A stretch of DNA of 64,000 nucleotides from Stromatinia cepivora (taxonomy: Eukaryota > Ascomycota > Leotiomycetes > Helotiales > Sclerotiniaceae): NCBI GenBank assembly GCA_014898415.1, contig RCTD01000010.1:1116001-1180000 (forward strand), written 5' to 3'. Shown one piece after another: positions 37,156-51,103 of this stretch; position 1 is the stretch's first letter; each line of letters opens with the position of its first letter. The notes under the pieces are model-generated. The model was not told the DNA's origin and ran no database searches. It saw only the letters and a program-made list of their open reading frames with translations. A program made the position numbers and the translations under genes.

Positions 37156-37350
37156 TTATAAACAATAATCGACAGTTTTTATATGATCGTTCAATAGATT
37201 GATCAAATAGTAATTCAATTGCAAAACAGCGAATGATATATTCGCTCTTATAATGATTATAATATATAATATTAAGTCCACTTTCTTTTGATATATTTTT
37301 ATAATATATATAGAAACTTGATCCTGATTTTTCCGAAATATTATTATCAA
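37156..37350 (-). pseudogene. Copia-2 outer RT/RNase H junction relic
   Basis: IYQKKVDLILYIIIIIRANISFAVLQLNYYL is the decayed copia motif (KKVGSILYAA..TRPDIAFAVSQLSR). The equivalent in the inner copy is 40357-40690. Confidence 0.75.
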
Positions 37351-37696
37351 GAGTAATATATTTATTGTCCTATTTGTTGCTTTGAATTTCTTAATAATCT
37401 TTTCAATATATATATTATAAATTAATTACAACTTTTTTTTGGATCAATTATAGAATATATATATACCTAGAAATCATTTAATATTTTTTAGATCTTATAG
37501 TTTATATACAGCTTTGATTCCCTTGATGATCTTTGTGGCAATTGATTCGTTTTTCTTATAATAAATGATCTAAATATTATCTACAAAGAAAAAAATCATA
37601 ATAATATACTCTGGGTTAATATATAAACATGATTCCTTTTTGTATTATACCAATCCTAATTTCTCGAATATCCGAATGAAATCCTTAAACCATATA

Positions 37697-38004
37697 TATC
37701 ACGGGATAGTATGATTACACAGCACTTTCAGGGATCGTTGAATAAATAGTACACGTGATTGGTAGAATAAAAGAATTTAATGATTTACCCTTGATTATAT
37801 AAATCAAAAGCTGTATATATAAAACAAATAAATAATTATCTAATCGATATATACCTTAATTAAACTAGATTTTTGTTTATTAGTATATTAGGATCATTTT
37901 ATTAATTGATGGATTGATAAGATTAATAGATCCTTCATTCTAATTGAAAAGCATATACTTTGATTTTTTATAAAATACAAAGGATTGTAGGGCTTTCTGT
38001 GATA
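37697..38004 (-). repeat. Copia-2 inner 3' LTR
   Basis: 308 bp, preceded by ATATA. Followed by the same TACCCCCCAAATC polypurine tract as the outer copy. Confidence 0.88.
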
Positions 38005-39900
38005 TACCCCCCAAATCGGAAGGCAATTTGAAATAAATAGAAAAATATAGAAAATAGTAATTTATATAATTTGTAAATAAATATACAAGACGATTATAGG
38101 CAAATATCAATTAAAGATTAATATAATATATAAACCTAAAATGATTTTGGTATTTTTAAAATAAAAAAGAATTTAAGTATATATAAATCGCAAATTTTTT
38201 TTGATTTTTGGTTTGTTATTTATAATATTCTTCAAAATCAAGATTTTGAATAATAAAAAAAAAGTTTTCTATCAAGAGAATATAAATGATTAATCGATCC
38301 TGTAATATAATAATTGAAAATATATATAATTACTAAATTATAGTATATTGATTGTAATAACGAAATAAAATAAATAAATTTTTAAAAGTATATAAATCCT
38401 TTTTTCGTATTTTTGTTTTTATTTTAATCAAGCTTTTATTAATCATTATTATATTTAAGATTTCGGGGTCTAAGAAGGCTAAGTAAGCGAATTTCAATTA
38501 TATTAGGTAAATGGCGGCTAAAAAGAAAACTTTGAGAGAATCGAATACAAAAGAAGATCCCAGTATTCCTTTAAAAGATTAATAAATCAAATAAAAAGAA
38601 TTAATGAATTCAATATAATTGATAAATCAAAATATTGATTTTTGGGAGTATAATTTAATTAAATCTGCTTCTAAAATAATGTATTATTATTTATTTCAAA
38701 AACCATTCTTTTTTATTAAAGGAATTGTTGTTTGTTGTAATCAATTACCAATTATGGGTTCAGATAATAATTTGGAGGTAGATTTTATTTTTGAATTCTA
38801 TTATATAATTGAAAGGTTTTATTAATCCTATATTTGTAATTATCGAGGCAAAGATTGTTCGATAAAGGAAAGAAAAAAAGAAGTATTTTTTTATTTAATA
38901 ATAATAATCTATTTAATCCTTCGATACCAGATTTTTCGGATAATAAATTAGATGAAAAAAAAAAAGAAAAAAGATTATCGAAAATTGCTGGTTCTTTAGT
39001 TAAAATAAAAGATAAGGGGAGTTGTAAAAAAAAAAACAATTATTTATATATTCGATATATAAAATCATTGATCGTTGGGAGATATAATTTCTATAACGAA
39101 TACTTTATTGATTCTTCCAAACCGAATAATCGTTGATATTGAAATTGTGGTATTTATTTGTATACTCTTTTATCAGCTTTCCTCTATTTTTTAATAGATT
39201 ATTATATTGCCGTTTATTAGCAAAATTCGAAAATAAGTTCTTTGTTTACCCCCTATCTTTATAATATACTAATCATTGATTATATAATCCAAACAGAAAT
39301 ATAGAATTACAATAAAGATGATACTGGAGATCGAGGAGAAAAGAGAAATTGTTCTTTTGTTTCTGTATTGTTGTTTTTTTTCTTTTCGCTGTATTATTCA
39401 TCAAAGTCTTCAAAAAACTGAACGAAAAAAGTATATTATGATTTCGGAAAGTGATAATAAGGATGAAAAAGAAAGAGTAATAAAAAAAAAAAGGAGGAAA
39501 GAATAGATGGCATATTTAAAGAAAAGAGAAAGAAGGGATAGTCCTTTGGCTCCTATAGTATCGATAACATTAATAACTCTGATTGCTCCAATTGTTCCTT
39601 GTTCCTTGATTGTTGTAAATAATTTAGAAACTTTTTTACTTGAATTTTAAATTATTGAATTTAGAAAGAAGTTTATTCTTTTTCAAGAATAAAAAGATGA
39701 AAAGCGAAGAAATGATCGGCCTTGATTGTTTTTTGTTTCCCAATGAATATAGAATATACAAATTGAAATATATTATAGAAAAATATAATAATCTAGAATA
39801 TCAAATAGGACTCATTCTATCCATACCAAAAGGAAGAAATACAAGCTCCAGATTATTGTTACTCAAACTCTATAATTCTATTGCTTATATTTTATAGATT
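38005..39900 (+). other. Copia-2 inner: decayed ORF region on the strand opposite to pol
   Basis: Second copy of the accessory region. From about 38466 the plus frame gives RESNTKEDPS, NQNIDFWEYNLIKSASK, YYLFQKPFFFIKGIVVCCNQ, LPIMGSDNNLEVDFIFEF and SYICNYRGKDCSI; every in-frame stop is TAA. After a slip in an A-run near 38875 it continues in frame at 38855-39136 (NPSIPDFSDNKLDEKKKEKR). The last open piece (39640-39897) ends next to the pol end, so the two would be convergent. Confidence 0.52.
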
Positions 39901-40356
39901 GAAAAGGGATCAGAAGTATTCGAATTTTTGTCTTATAAGATTCTTGATGAGCCCATCAATAATCATATCGGTGATCAATAGATAGATTATATAAAAATTC
40001 CCTTTTGAATATTCTTAATGTAATTATATATTTTGAATATCGATATAATATAGTTTTGTAATGATCCGTTCGTTCTCATCAATTATTAATCTGATTGCTT
40101 ACTGGTTATCATAGAAGATTGTTATAAGTTCTTTTATTGCTAGATCGATCTTTTTTAAGAAATGTAAGGTTGTTATAGTTTCTTTTGATATATACTCGAT
40201 TCCGAAAAGCTCTATTTCGATAATCGAGATGATCATAATATCTTACTTGGACGTTTTCTATATGATTAAATTATCGAAAAGGGATATAATATACCCTTGG
40301 GATGATCAATGAATATCTGGATTATTTACAAAAGAAATATCTGAAAAGACGAAAAG

Positions 40357-40690
40357 TTATAGTATTTGATCATCACTATATTGAATTACGAGATATCTTG
40401 TATTCCATAAATATTGTAAATAGTGATCGATAATTTTTATATAATCGTTCGATAGGTTAATCAAATAGTAACTCAATTGCGAAACAGCGAATGATATATC
40501 CGCTTTTATAATGATTATAGTATATAATATTGAGCTCATTTTTTTTTTGATATATTTTTATAATATATATAGGAGCTTGACTTTGATTTTTCTGAAATAT
40601 CATTATTGGAAGCGGTATACTTGTTATCCCATTTGTTGCTTTGAATTTCTTAACAATCTTTTCAATATATATATTATAAATTAACCACAA
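40357..40690 (-). pseudogene. Copia-2 inner RT/RNase H junction relic
   Basis: Reads SILYTIIIIKADISFAVSQLSYYL and LQYLWNTRYLVIQYS, the copia RT connection and RNase H start. Frameshift or stop changes separate two overlapping pieces. Confidence 0.78.
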
Positions 40691-43600
40691 CTTTTTCTTA
40701 GATCGATTACAGAATATATATATATCTAGAAACTATTTAATGTTTTCCAGATTTTGTAGTTTATATATAGTTTTGATTCCTTCAATGATCTTTATAGCAG
40801 TTGATTCGTTTTTTTTATAATAAATGATCTGAACGTTGTTTACGAAGAAAAGAATTATAATGATATGCTTTGGGTTAATATATAAATACAGTTTCTTCTT
40901 ATATTATACTAATTTTAGTTTCTTGAACATTCAAGTAAAATCCTTAAACCATATAATTGAGGAATCTCGTAGATTATATAAAGCTCGATCGATTATAACA
41001 TTTTTGTTTGGGATTTTGTATTCATCAAGTAGATAGTATACAATTGGAATATTGGAAGGATTACGCAAAGTATTGATAAAGGTATTGATTATATTGTATT
41101 ATTTTGTTTCGAGATTGTATTTAATAATGATTGTTATTATGATTCAGAATAATTGGTTTATTAATATAATAATATAAGTAATCTCAATAATACTCTTAAT
41201 TTGAAGATCTTTTTATATTATTAAATATAAATAACAACAAATAATTAAATCTTGATTATTATATTTATATATAAATATTTATTAAAAAGAGATCGATTTT
41301 GAAGATTCCAATCCAGAATCGATTTTACACCAGATTTTTCTAGCCTTAAAATTATTAACCTTAAAATCGTAATCCTATTTGAATTAATATTTTATTTGAT
41401 GATTTTCTAATTGATAATAAAAATGAGGTAATTTTGGAATTATAAATATATGAATTCGAAGAAATGATATTACTTATAATCCATTGATTATAAATTAGAT
41501 AAAAGGTAATAATAGTTTTGCTTCAATTCCAGCAATAATCACATTATGAATTGTTATAAATTGAAAATATTTCTTTATATCATTCATTCTTTATTAATCA
41601 GATTAGAATATAAAATGAAAATTGTTTAAACAGGGTAATTCCATTAAATCTATTTTTTAAAATATAATAATTTTTATATAAGATCTAGTATTGGGATCAT
41701 TTCTTTAATAATATTATTATATACGCAATTGCCTTTATATACGTACTGATTGCTTTGGAATACGAAAGCTAAATGACTTTTGGAAAAGAGATGATTCTGA
41801 ATGATAATCGTATAATTGAAATTTAAACAGATTGATCTGAACCCTAAGTATTTCAATCCTTATAATACAAATTCTTTTAAATATCTATTCGAAATTATAA
41901 ATTTGTGAATTCTTTATAAATCGATTAAATAAATATATAGAATATAATAATCTTTGTAATGATTGAATTTCCTTTATAAAATACTCTAATTGATTATTTC
42001 AATATATATATTTCTTTTTAAAATGTTGAAATTAATCGATTGAAATAATCTCTAAATCATTTTCGTATATATCATAAAGAACTTCGATAATATAACCAAT
42101 AGACTTATATTCCATATTCTTTATATCAATATATTCGGTAAGATTGAAATCTGTATTATTGTTACAGGCATCTCCTTGAATAATATTAATATCTTTATCC
42201 ACAAGATATAATTGTTTTTCAATAAAAGAATCAACTTTTTTAGTTTTTTTAATAAAAGGATCGATCGATATTTATATATCTTTATTATATATTTTATCCT
42301 TATTATTTGAAGGATTAAATAGATTGGATAATCCTAAATCGATTTCTTTATTCTCATTATTATCCTTCAAATCTACATTTATCCCCAAAATCAATTCATT
42401 TATAAATAATAAATCTAAAATACATTTGATAAATAAATCAAGGGTTTTTTCGATCCATAAAAATAAATAAATAAATGAAATCCTTATAATTATCCTTGTT
42501 TTGAATAATTGTCCTATTCAATTCAATATAATCTTATAAATCAAGGATTCTAATAAATTGTTTAAACTCTTCTATAATATGAATATCAATTATTCGATTA
42601 ATGGAATCTATATGATAAATGAATTCTTCATTGAACATTATATTTCAAATGATAATAATTCTATCGAACTTGGATATCCATATATAATAGATCAATATAT
42701 TTAGAATATAATCTATTAAATACTTAATATATACTTAAGGATTGATTTTATACTATTTCCTATTAATTCCAGTTTCTTTGTTTTTATCCAAAAAATAAAC
42801 TCGGTATCTATACCTATAGATTCTATTTCAATTGGAATAAAGATCGTTAGATATTTTCTTTACAAATAAAGAATTATCTTTGCAAAAATAATCATAGAAT
42901 TATATATCGAATATCTTATTAAACGATTTGAAGAATTTAACCTTCAAAGGATTTATATTATATAAATAAATAACAGTTTGTATCATTTCCATCTACAATT
43001 TATCTAATAAATTTATTATAATCCGCATTTTTATTTGTTTTGTAATTATTTCTTATCCTACATATTCTAATCCTTTATTGGATTTATATATATAAAATAA
43101 AAATAATTCGAATTCGATACTTTCTTGTTTGATCTATTTTTTAAATAATATTTCTTCTATAACTTCAATAATAAATATATCATTATCCTACTTGATCACT
43201 ACAATCGCTAAACTATACTTACAATGAATCTAGATTACAAAACTTTGAATGATTACAAATACTTCGTCATATATTTTGCAATAAATTGAATATAAAAAGA
43301 TTTTGCTATAATATATTTCTTTGATTAGTAAAAGCTATAATATATTATTATATCCTTTATTAAAATCAAAAAGATCCCATTGAATTTTGTAGAAAGACCG
43401 AAGTGACTAATGATCATTTGAAACACAAGAAATGATTTGCTTCATATAAATACAAATATAATCGATATAATTGAAACAAATGATACCTTTTATTTTAACA
43501 TTTTGTATTACAAATATTAAATATTTAAGAACTTTCTTTCCCAAATGCCTAAAACGTTTATATTATATTTCACTTGTATTTTCTTTTGAAAAAAATGAAT

Positions 43601-44059
43601 TGCAAGAATAATAAAATATTTTGTTTATTTTTCTGTTTATTATTGAATATATTATAAAAAAATTATTTATAGAAATAAATAAAAGAATATTCGAATAAAT
43701 AGAAAATGGTTTGTATTCTAAGAATACAAAATTTTCAATACAAATATATTGAACAACTACTATACTATTTATATAATCTCCTTTATGAAAAGTACAATCA
43801 TATCCTGAAAATTATAGACCAGTTTTTTTCAATCGAATCTTCGAAATGATATTGATATGAAAACCAAGGATGAATATTATATTGTTCAAGATCAGATCAT
43901 TATTAGAGTAACTTTCTCTTTTGATAATCCCTTTAATAATACAAACCCTATATCCTAAAACTTAAAAACTGGAAGTACCTGTTTCTATAAAATCACTGGG
44001 ATCGAATAATCGATATTAATGATCATTCAATAGAGATATATCATTTACGATATATATAG

Positions 44060-44341
44060 TATCACGAATCGTGAACCATAGGAGGCTAACCACATAATAC
44101 CTCTTATCTCCCATATCAATTTATGAGCTGATCATCTGTACGCATACATTACGATTCATACAATTTAGTATAATAAAATGGTAACCCTAATAACGCTTAT
44201 ATACAACCCTACAGCCCACAAATAAGTATTTGTGTATATATATCTAATCGCTTTTTATAAGTCATAATTCTTCAATTATAGATTCTAAAGAACATAATTG
44301 ATCTTGTTTATTCAGCTCTATTACAATTTTTGTATATCATA
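44060..44341 (+). repeat. Gypsy-2 5' LTR
   Basis: 282 bp, starts TATCACGAATCGTGAACC. Pairs with 50822-51103, differing mainly by transitions. Confidence 0.92.
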
Positions 44342-47325
44342 TTATCTACAATTTATTTACAAACGTCCGGCTATCTAATAGCCTTCCAAATAATACCTTA
44401 CTTTAATAATACTTTCTTAAATGAACTTTTATAAACATTATATCCAAAGAAAAAAGATCTATTTCGATCTAATCGATGAAGATATAAACATTTTTAGAAA
44501 TATACTATCACTTTCATAATACAACGAACTCTTTTTCCTATACACTCCGAACCTTCGAAAGCATATTCTAAGGAATCCTTTTTTTTTTCTCAATTATTTC
44601 AACAACCCTTTAAAGAAAATATGAATATAGGATTGGATAATATTATTATTGGAAAAAAAAAGATTGATAAAAAAAAGATTCCAATATATAAAATTGATAC
44701 TTCCAATAATTCAATTGCTTCTTCTGAATTATTATTACAATTATAAGATTTTTATACAATAATTATAAATTTGAAAAAGGAGAATCGATAATTGAAAACT
44801 ATAATAATAATGAATTCTATAACAATATAACCTTTTTTTGAACTTTAAATGATATTTATATAGATATCTAGATCAATAATAATATCTGGGATTCCTTTTA
44901 TTTCTTTAATCGAAATTCAAGGATCTTCATTCAAACAAACCCAAAGATCCCAAAATCAAAGGAAGAAAACTTCGATTAAACGATTTGATCATTAAAGGTT
45001 CTCCAAGGATTCTCCTTCCCTTTCAGGAAATGATGACCCATTTAATAATTAGGGGTCCCTTTATTCAAGAAACCGATCTAATTGATCAAAATCGTATTCC
45101 TATATTAATCATAATTTATAGCAAGATATATATATATTAAAATCTATAAATCTTATTACTAAATTTAACGATAATATTGAATTTAAAACTAATTTGTAGC
45201 AATTATTGGTTATAGAACGATTCGAATTGTATATTATATTATTTAAGAGTAAAACACAATATTATATATATATAATCGATCAAACCGAATCGGAAGTATA
45301 AGTATATTATCATACTTTTTACATACAAATGCCCCGATTCACAGCATTCGAATTGATCGAACAATTTGTAGTGATCTATCGGAACCCAATTGAAATCGAT
45401 GATGTTCGTTTTCAATATAAAATATAAATTATATTTAATATAATTCGATATAGCAATTTTCTAGAATAGTATAGGAAATTCAGATTACTTATTATCTAAA
45501 CAGAGATTATCGATGATAAAATTCTATTTAGGGATTTCGAATAAAAGATTTCTGATTTTCTTTTACAAATAGTAATAATATTTATCAAGGATTATAAGAT
45601 TATAGAAGAACTTATAAATATATTTATTAAAATAAATCAAAATGAAGTTTCATTACAAAAACAAAATCGATATTATATTAATTGAAAAATCTTTATAATT
45701 ATTTGCAAATCAATGATTATTACAAATCTTTTACAACTTTCTCAAAACTTTAACAATTTCAATTTTGGAACCTTTATGTTTCCGAAATCATTTCTATTTC
45801 GGAATACCCTTTTCGGATATATTAGTTCTGCTACATCTAATAATTATTTGAACTTCAAATGCTTATTGCTTTTTTCCTTTTCTGGAGTAGTATATATATT
45901 GATGCTTTGTATCGATAATCTTAATGAGATCGAGATGGTATAAAAAGAAGCAAAAGAATTCGAAGAATATCGGGATACCGAAAAAGACTTTAGTTTAAAA
46001 GTTATAATTGAAGTTATATAGAATATTTGTTTAGAAGAAGAAAAGCATTTAAAATCAAATGTTTAGATTCCGTTTTTATTTTAAGTATTATATGGGATAT
46101 AAGATTTCTTGATTTAATCAAGTTTATGGGAGGAAAAGTACTCATTCTTTCTTGCAATTTTTCGAAAAATGGTTATATTTATCGATCAAGAGCATTTATT
46201 GATTTTGGAACAAATGGATTTGTTTTTATTAATATTATATTCCTTATTTGTTTATTTTCTATATTTAAATTCAGAATTATATTGCTTGAAGTTTCAATTG
46301 AAGTTAAAGGGTATAATGGTATATAAGGTTATATTATTATTTATTTTATATTCTTTAATTTAATGGTTGATAATTGTAAATAATTTTTTATCCCTTTTTT
46401 TATTATTGAATTAGGGAATTATAATATTATTTTAGATAGACTTTGGTTATTAGAGATTCGAATAAAACTTGATTGCTTTAATAAATATCTTGAATAGTTT
46501 AAAGAGAAATTTTATATCATTTTTTATTCGAATAATCTCTTTGTTATTTAATTATCCTTTTGTAAACGAAAAATTGATCGATTAATTCAATAAGATATTG
46601 ATTGATGAAATAATTAACTCGAAAAATATTGAAATTGAAGAGATTTATAATTGAATAAATCAATTGTAATTGATAATATATAATAAAAATCTTCAAATAT
46701 AAATATAATATAGATTTTTATTGAAAAGGAAAAAATCCCGATTCCTTTCAAATTCAATCCATTTCCTTTTTAATCAATTATATTATTATTACAGATTTAC
46801 GAATACCTTTCTTATATATCGCCCAAAGTCCTCAATTTATATACACTCAAATCTAATAAATTCTAATTAAAATGCAAAAAAGATAAACAAATTGAATTCT
46901 TTATTATTATTTTGAAAGAATTCGATGATATAATAGATTTCCGATAAAACAAATAATATATAAAAGAAAAAATATTAATTATCCTAATCGAATTCAAGAA
47001 TACAAAAGTTTGAGAAAAATTCGATCGAGTATTGATTGAAATCGATTCAGAATCTGAAATATTATTTGAATATCGATAATATTATCAAACCTTTTTCAAA
47101 TATGAATTAAATATTTTATTTTCTAATTAATCTTATGATTATAAAATTATATTGGAAGGCAAAGAAGAACAAATTTTGCATTATAGCCCGTTTTATAAGA
47201 TATCCTTGGAACAATTGAAAATTGTTAAAGAATATATTATGGATAATTTTAACAAAGGTTTTATTGAATTTAATTAAGTCTTTTATATTATATTTGTTTT
47301 ATTTATCAAAAAACCTAATAGTAGT

Positions 47326-47580
47326 TTGAAGTTCTATATAAACTTCAGATTATTGAATTCTTTGATATATAAGGATCAGTATCTTTTCCCTTTGATCGAC
47401 GAAATGTTTTTTCGGCTTTCTGGTGCTAAGATCTTTACCAAACTCGATATTCATCAAACTTTCCATCATATAAGAATGGATCCTGCTTCGGAAGAGTATA
47501 CTATTTTCCGAATCCGATACGGATTATACAAATACAAGATCGTATTATTCGGATTAACAAATGATTCTACAATCTATTAA
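47326..47580 (+). pseudogene. Gypsy-2 reverse transcriptase relic
   Basis: An 84-residue open piece KFYINFRLLNSLIYKDQYLF, PLIDEMFFRLSGAKIFTKLD, IRMDPASEEYTIFRIRYGLY, matching Ty3/gypsy RT. Downstream the catalytic YLDD reads YLNN (47632-47643), two G-to-A changes that remove both metal-binding Asp residues. Confidence 0.88.
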
Positions 47581-48939
47581 TATTATATGAATAATATTCT
47601 ATTCAATTATTTAGATATTTTTTGTATAATATATCTTAATAATATTCTAATCTATTCTGAGAACAAAAAAAAATATTAAACTTATATTAAATTAATTCTC
47701 GAACAATTAGAAATCGTTGGTCTACAAATGGATTTTAAGAAATGCGAATTCAATATTATATATATCAAGTATTTGGGCTTTATTATCTCTATTAAAAAAG
47801 TAGAGATGAATTCTAAAAAAATTGAGGTAATTGAAAATTGGATTTTTCTGATAATAATAAAAGGGATCCAATTATTCTTTGGTTTTTGCAATTTTTATTG
47901 ATAATTTATTAAGGATTATAATATAATAACAAAACCTTTTAATAAATTTATTAAAATAAACATTAAATTTGTATTCGATAAAGTATACTAAAACATATTC
48001 AATATTTTGAAGAAAAAGCTTATCTTTGCTTCGTTTTTGTAATACTATAATCATCGATTCCCTTGTATACTCGAAACAGATATATTCGATAGGATAGTTA
48101 TTAATATATTATTATAATAATATAATGAAGATTGGTTTTCTGTAACTTATTTTTCCAAAATTATGGTTACTGTTAAACTGAATTACAAAGTTTATAATAA
48201 GGAAATACTATTAATCATTTGATCTTTTAATCATTAAAGAATAGAATTCACTGGTTTATTATATAAAATCAAGGTTTATACTGATTATAAAGCCCTCGAA
48301 TATTTTATAATTATTAAAACTTTTAATACCTAATAAACTTATTGGATAAAAGTTCTAATCGATTATAATTTCATTATTATATATCGTCTTAAAAAAGATA
48401 ATCTTTTTGCTGATACTTTAATTTATTGGACCAACAAATTGGATCTTTAGAATTATATTAAGAAGAAAAATCGTCTTCAATAGTTTATTAAAGATAATTA
48501 AATCGATATCGAAATCATAAGAAAAGTTTTATAAAAGCATTATCTAGATGAAATAACAATTATTAATATCGATTTGAATGAAATCGCTTTTCGATTTGAT
48601 TTAGTTAATTATATTATTAAAGCAAATAAAATTATAGATAGTTTATTAGTATTCAGAATACAAGTTATTCAAGATTATAAATATATATTACTTTAAAATA
48701 ATTTTTTGCTTTACAATAACTATTTAATAATATCTGATATCGATAACCTTTAAATTTATTTGATTTATAAAGTTTATAATTCTGTTTCTATTATTTATTT
48801 TGGTATAAGTAAAATCTATCTTTTATTATTTCAACAATACTATTAGTCCAGAATATATAATATTGTAATCAGATATATATATAATTGTTATATTTATAAA
48901 TATAATTCTATTCTATACAATTGTACCCCTGATTTATTA

Positions 48940-49440
48940 TATCCATTTCCGATTCCTAATCGAATATGGTAATATATTATTATAGATTACTACAGTTTTA
49001 ATAAGGATAAATACGGATATAATAATATTTTAGTTATTATTGATCGATTAACGAAACAAATTATCTCCATACCTTATCACAAATCAATCGATACTTGAAT
49101 TCAAGTACAATTATATCTCTATCATATATATCGATATTATAATCCCCTTGACATTATAATATCGAATCGTAGTTCTTAATTTATATTACAATTCTAAAAG
49201 GAATTCAACCAAATCCTAAAAATCGATTTCAAATTATTTATTATTTATTATCCCCAAATCGATAATCAAATTGAAATCTATAATCAATATTTTCAACAAT
49301 AATTAAAACTATTTATTAATTATTATCAAGATGATTAATTAGAATTCCTATCTATAATGGATTATGTATAATTTACTTTTCCATATAATTCTTTAGGAGG
49401 ATTTATATTCTACGAAACCCTATATAAGTATACACCAAAA
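48940..49440 (+). pseudogene. Gypsy-2 integrase core relic
   Basis: Reads FPIPNRIW, IIDYYSFNKDKYGYNNILVIIDRLTKQ and, after stops, NSLGGFIFYETLYKYTPK, the well-conserved chromovirus integrase motifs. Confidence 0.82.
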
Positions 49441-49869
49441 TGTATATAGGAATGAAAGGAAAACGCTAATAAGTTAATAAACAATATAAATATATATAAT
49501 ATTTGTATATATACAAAACATAATAGATTAACTTTTGTACAAACGAAAAAAGGTCTATTATATATTTAAACCAAAATATCGAAATCTATAAATATTCATT
49601 AACATAAAATCGATTTCGATATCGGAGATTATATATAATTCAATATAAAGAGTTATCTTATTCAAAGATCATTCAAGAAACTGGATTTTCCAATTTAAAA
49701 AAGATTCAAGATTATTAATTGATTTGGAAACTCTTTTAAATTCGAACTCCCGATTATAATGAAAATTTATCTTGTTTTCCCTTTAGATCGATTATACAAG
49801 GTATATAATGATCCTTTTCCTAATCAAATATTCGAATCATCTCCACCTATTAATATAATTAGTAATTCG

Positions 49870-50060
49870 GAATAGAAAGTGAAGAAAATCCTAATAATAA
49901 AGAAAGTATAAAAAACTCTATTATATAGAATTTCATAATTTAATAACGATATCAATTTTATTTAGTATCCTATTTTTGATCTTAAAATATTATTATATTT
50001 CTTACACGATTTTCATTTAGTCAATTCAATATTATCTGATCCTCCTAATCGATTAATTGA
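49870..50060 (+). pseudogene. Gypsy-2 integrase chromodomain relic
   Basis: Reads VKKILIIKKV, TLLYRISF, LHDFHLVNSILSDPPNRLIDWIKLYENG after decay. It corresponds to the C-terminal chromodomain and tail of fungal chromovirus integrases, which in the family direct insertion to heterochromatin. Confidence 0.7.
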
Positions 50061-50399
50061 TTGGATAAAGCTTTATGAGAATGGAAAGGATAATTATAAT
50101 TATATAAATAATGATTCATCTATAAAATCAAAGAAAAGAAAAGTGTTCTTCAATACAATAGACTAGATATTATAATTTTATAATGATACATATATATACA
50201 ATTATAAAAAGATTGAAAACCCATATAAATTAGAGAGAATTTGATTATATATACATATGACCCGAACTCTATATAATAGACGAGCTGCCACCACCAAGAT
50301 AATATGAAGGCAATATATTTCAAAAATTTATATCTATAATTATTTCAAAAATTATACAAAAGGAAGCTTGAATATAATAAGAACGAAATATAATGTCAT

Positions 50400-50735
50400 C
50401 TTTATCGATTTCGTTCAATTTGATTGATTTGATCAATTTGGTCGATTAATTTAATCGATTTCAGAATTGATTATATTAATCATCTATTATTATTATATTA
50501 TAATTCAACCTTTTTCCCTTTTTTATTAAAACTTTTTCCTTTCAAAGATTCCCCAAATCAAGGAGAATATAAATCAATATTAATTTAATCAATTGATAAA
50601 TGATTTAGTCGATTTGATTAATTTATTCATCATTTTGATCAATTTGATTGATTAATTTGGTTAATTTGATCAATTTCCAATAAATTGATCAAATCAACTA
50701 AAATAATCAATCTAATTGATTTAAAGCTTATAAAT
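50400..50735. repeat. Gypsy-2 AT-rich region of short GATT/AATC inverted repeats
   Basis: Repeated TTGATTGATTTGATCAATTT-like motifs on both strands between the end of pol and the 3' LTR. Arms such as TTGATCAATTT and AAATTGATCAA can pair. No ORF. Confidence 0.6.
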
Positions 50736-50821
50736 CTTCACAAAACCTAGTTTCCGATGAAATAACAATAGAATAAAGAAATGAAATACTCGAAAACGAA
50801 CTTTTCCGAAGGGGGGGATAA

Positions 50822-51103
50822 TATTACAAATCGTAAATTATAGAAGGTTAACTATATGATACCTTTTATTTCCTATATCAATTTATAAATTGATCATTTA
50901 TACATATATATTATAATTCATATAATTTAGTATAATAAAATGGTAATTCTAATAATGTTTATATACAATTTTGCAGTCCACAAATGAATATTTGTGTATA
51001 TATATCTAATCGCTTCTTACAAGCCATAATTCTTCAATTGTAGATTCTAAAGAATATAATTGACCCTGTTTATTCAGCTCTACTACGGCTCTTGTGCGTC
51101 ACA
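50822..51103 (+). repeat. Gypsy-2 3' LTR
   Basis: 282 bp, ends GTGCGTCACA, followed by TATAG. Confidence 0.92.

Larger units (their letters stand above)
44060..51103 (+). mobile_element. Gypsy-2 chromovirus-type LTR retrotransposon, full length, RIP-degraded
   Basis: 7,044 bp flanked by perfect TATAG duplications (44055-44059, 51104-51108), inserted in the Copia-2 inner protease region. LTRs are 44060-44341 and 50822-51103, 282 bp each. Order on the plus strand: gag (about 44,400-45,950), protease-like AFIDFGTNGFVFIN (about 46,190), RT (47170-47700), RNase H (48060-48400), integrase zinc region and core (about 48,770-49,440, DRLTKQIISIPYHKS), then a chromodomain (about 49,870-50,060). A G-run polypurine tract is at 50811-50817. 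Stops occur throughout. Confidence 0.92.

Noticed and set aside
34414..40960. Simple tandem duplication of a 3.28-kb unit
   Set aside because: The repeat boundary is an LTR with an ATATA duplication, and the other half of the element is repeated elsewhere, so nested insertion explains it better.
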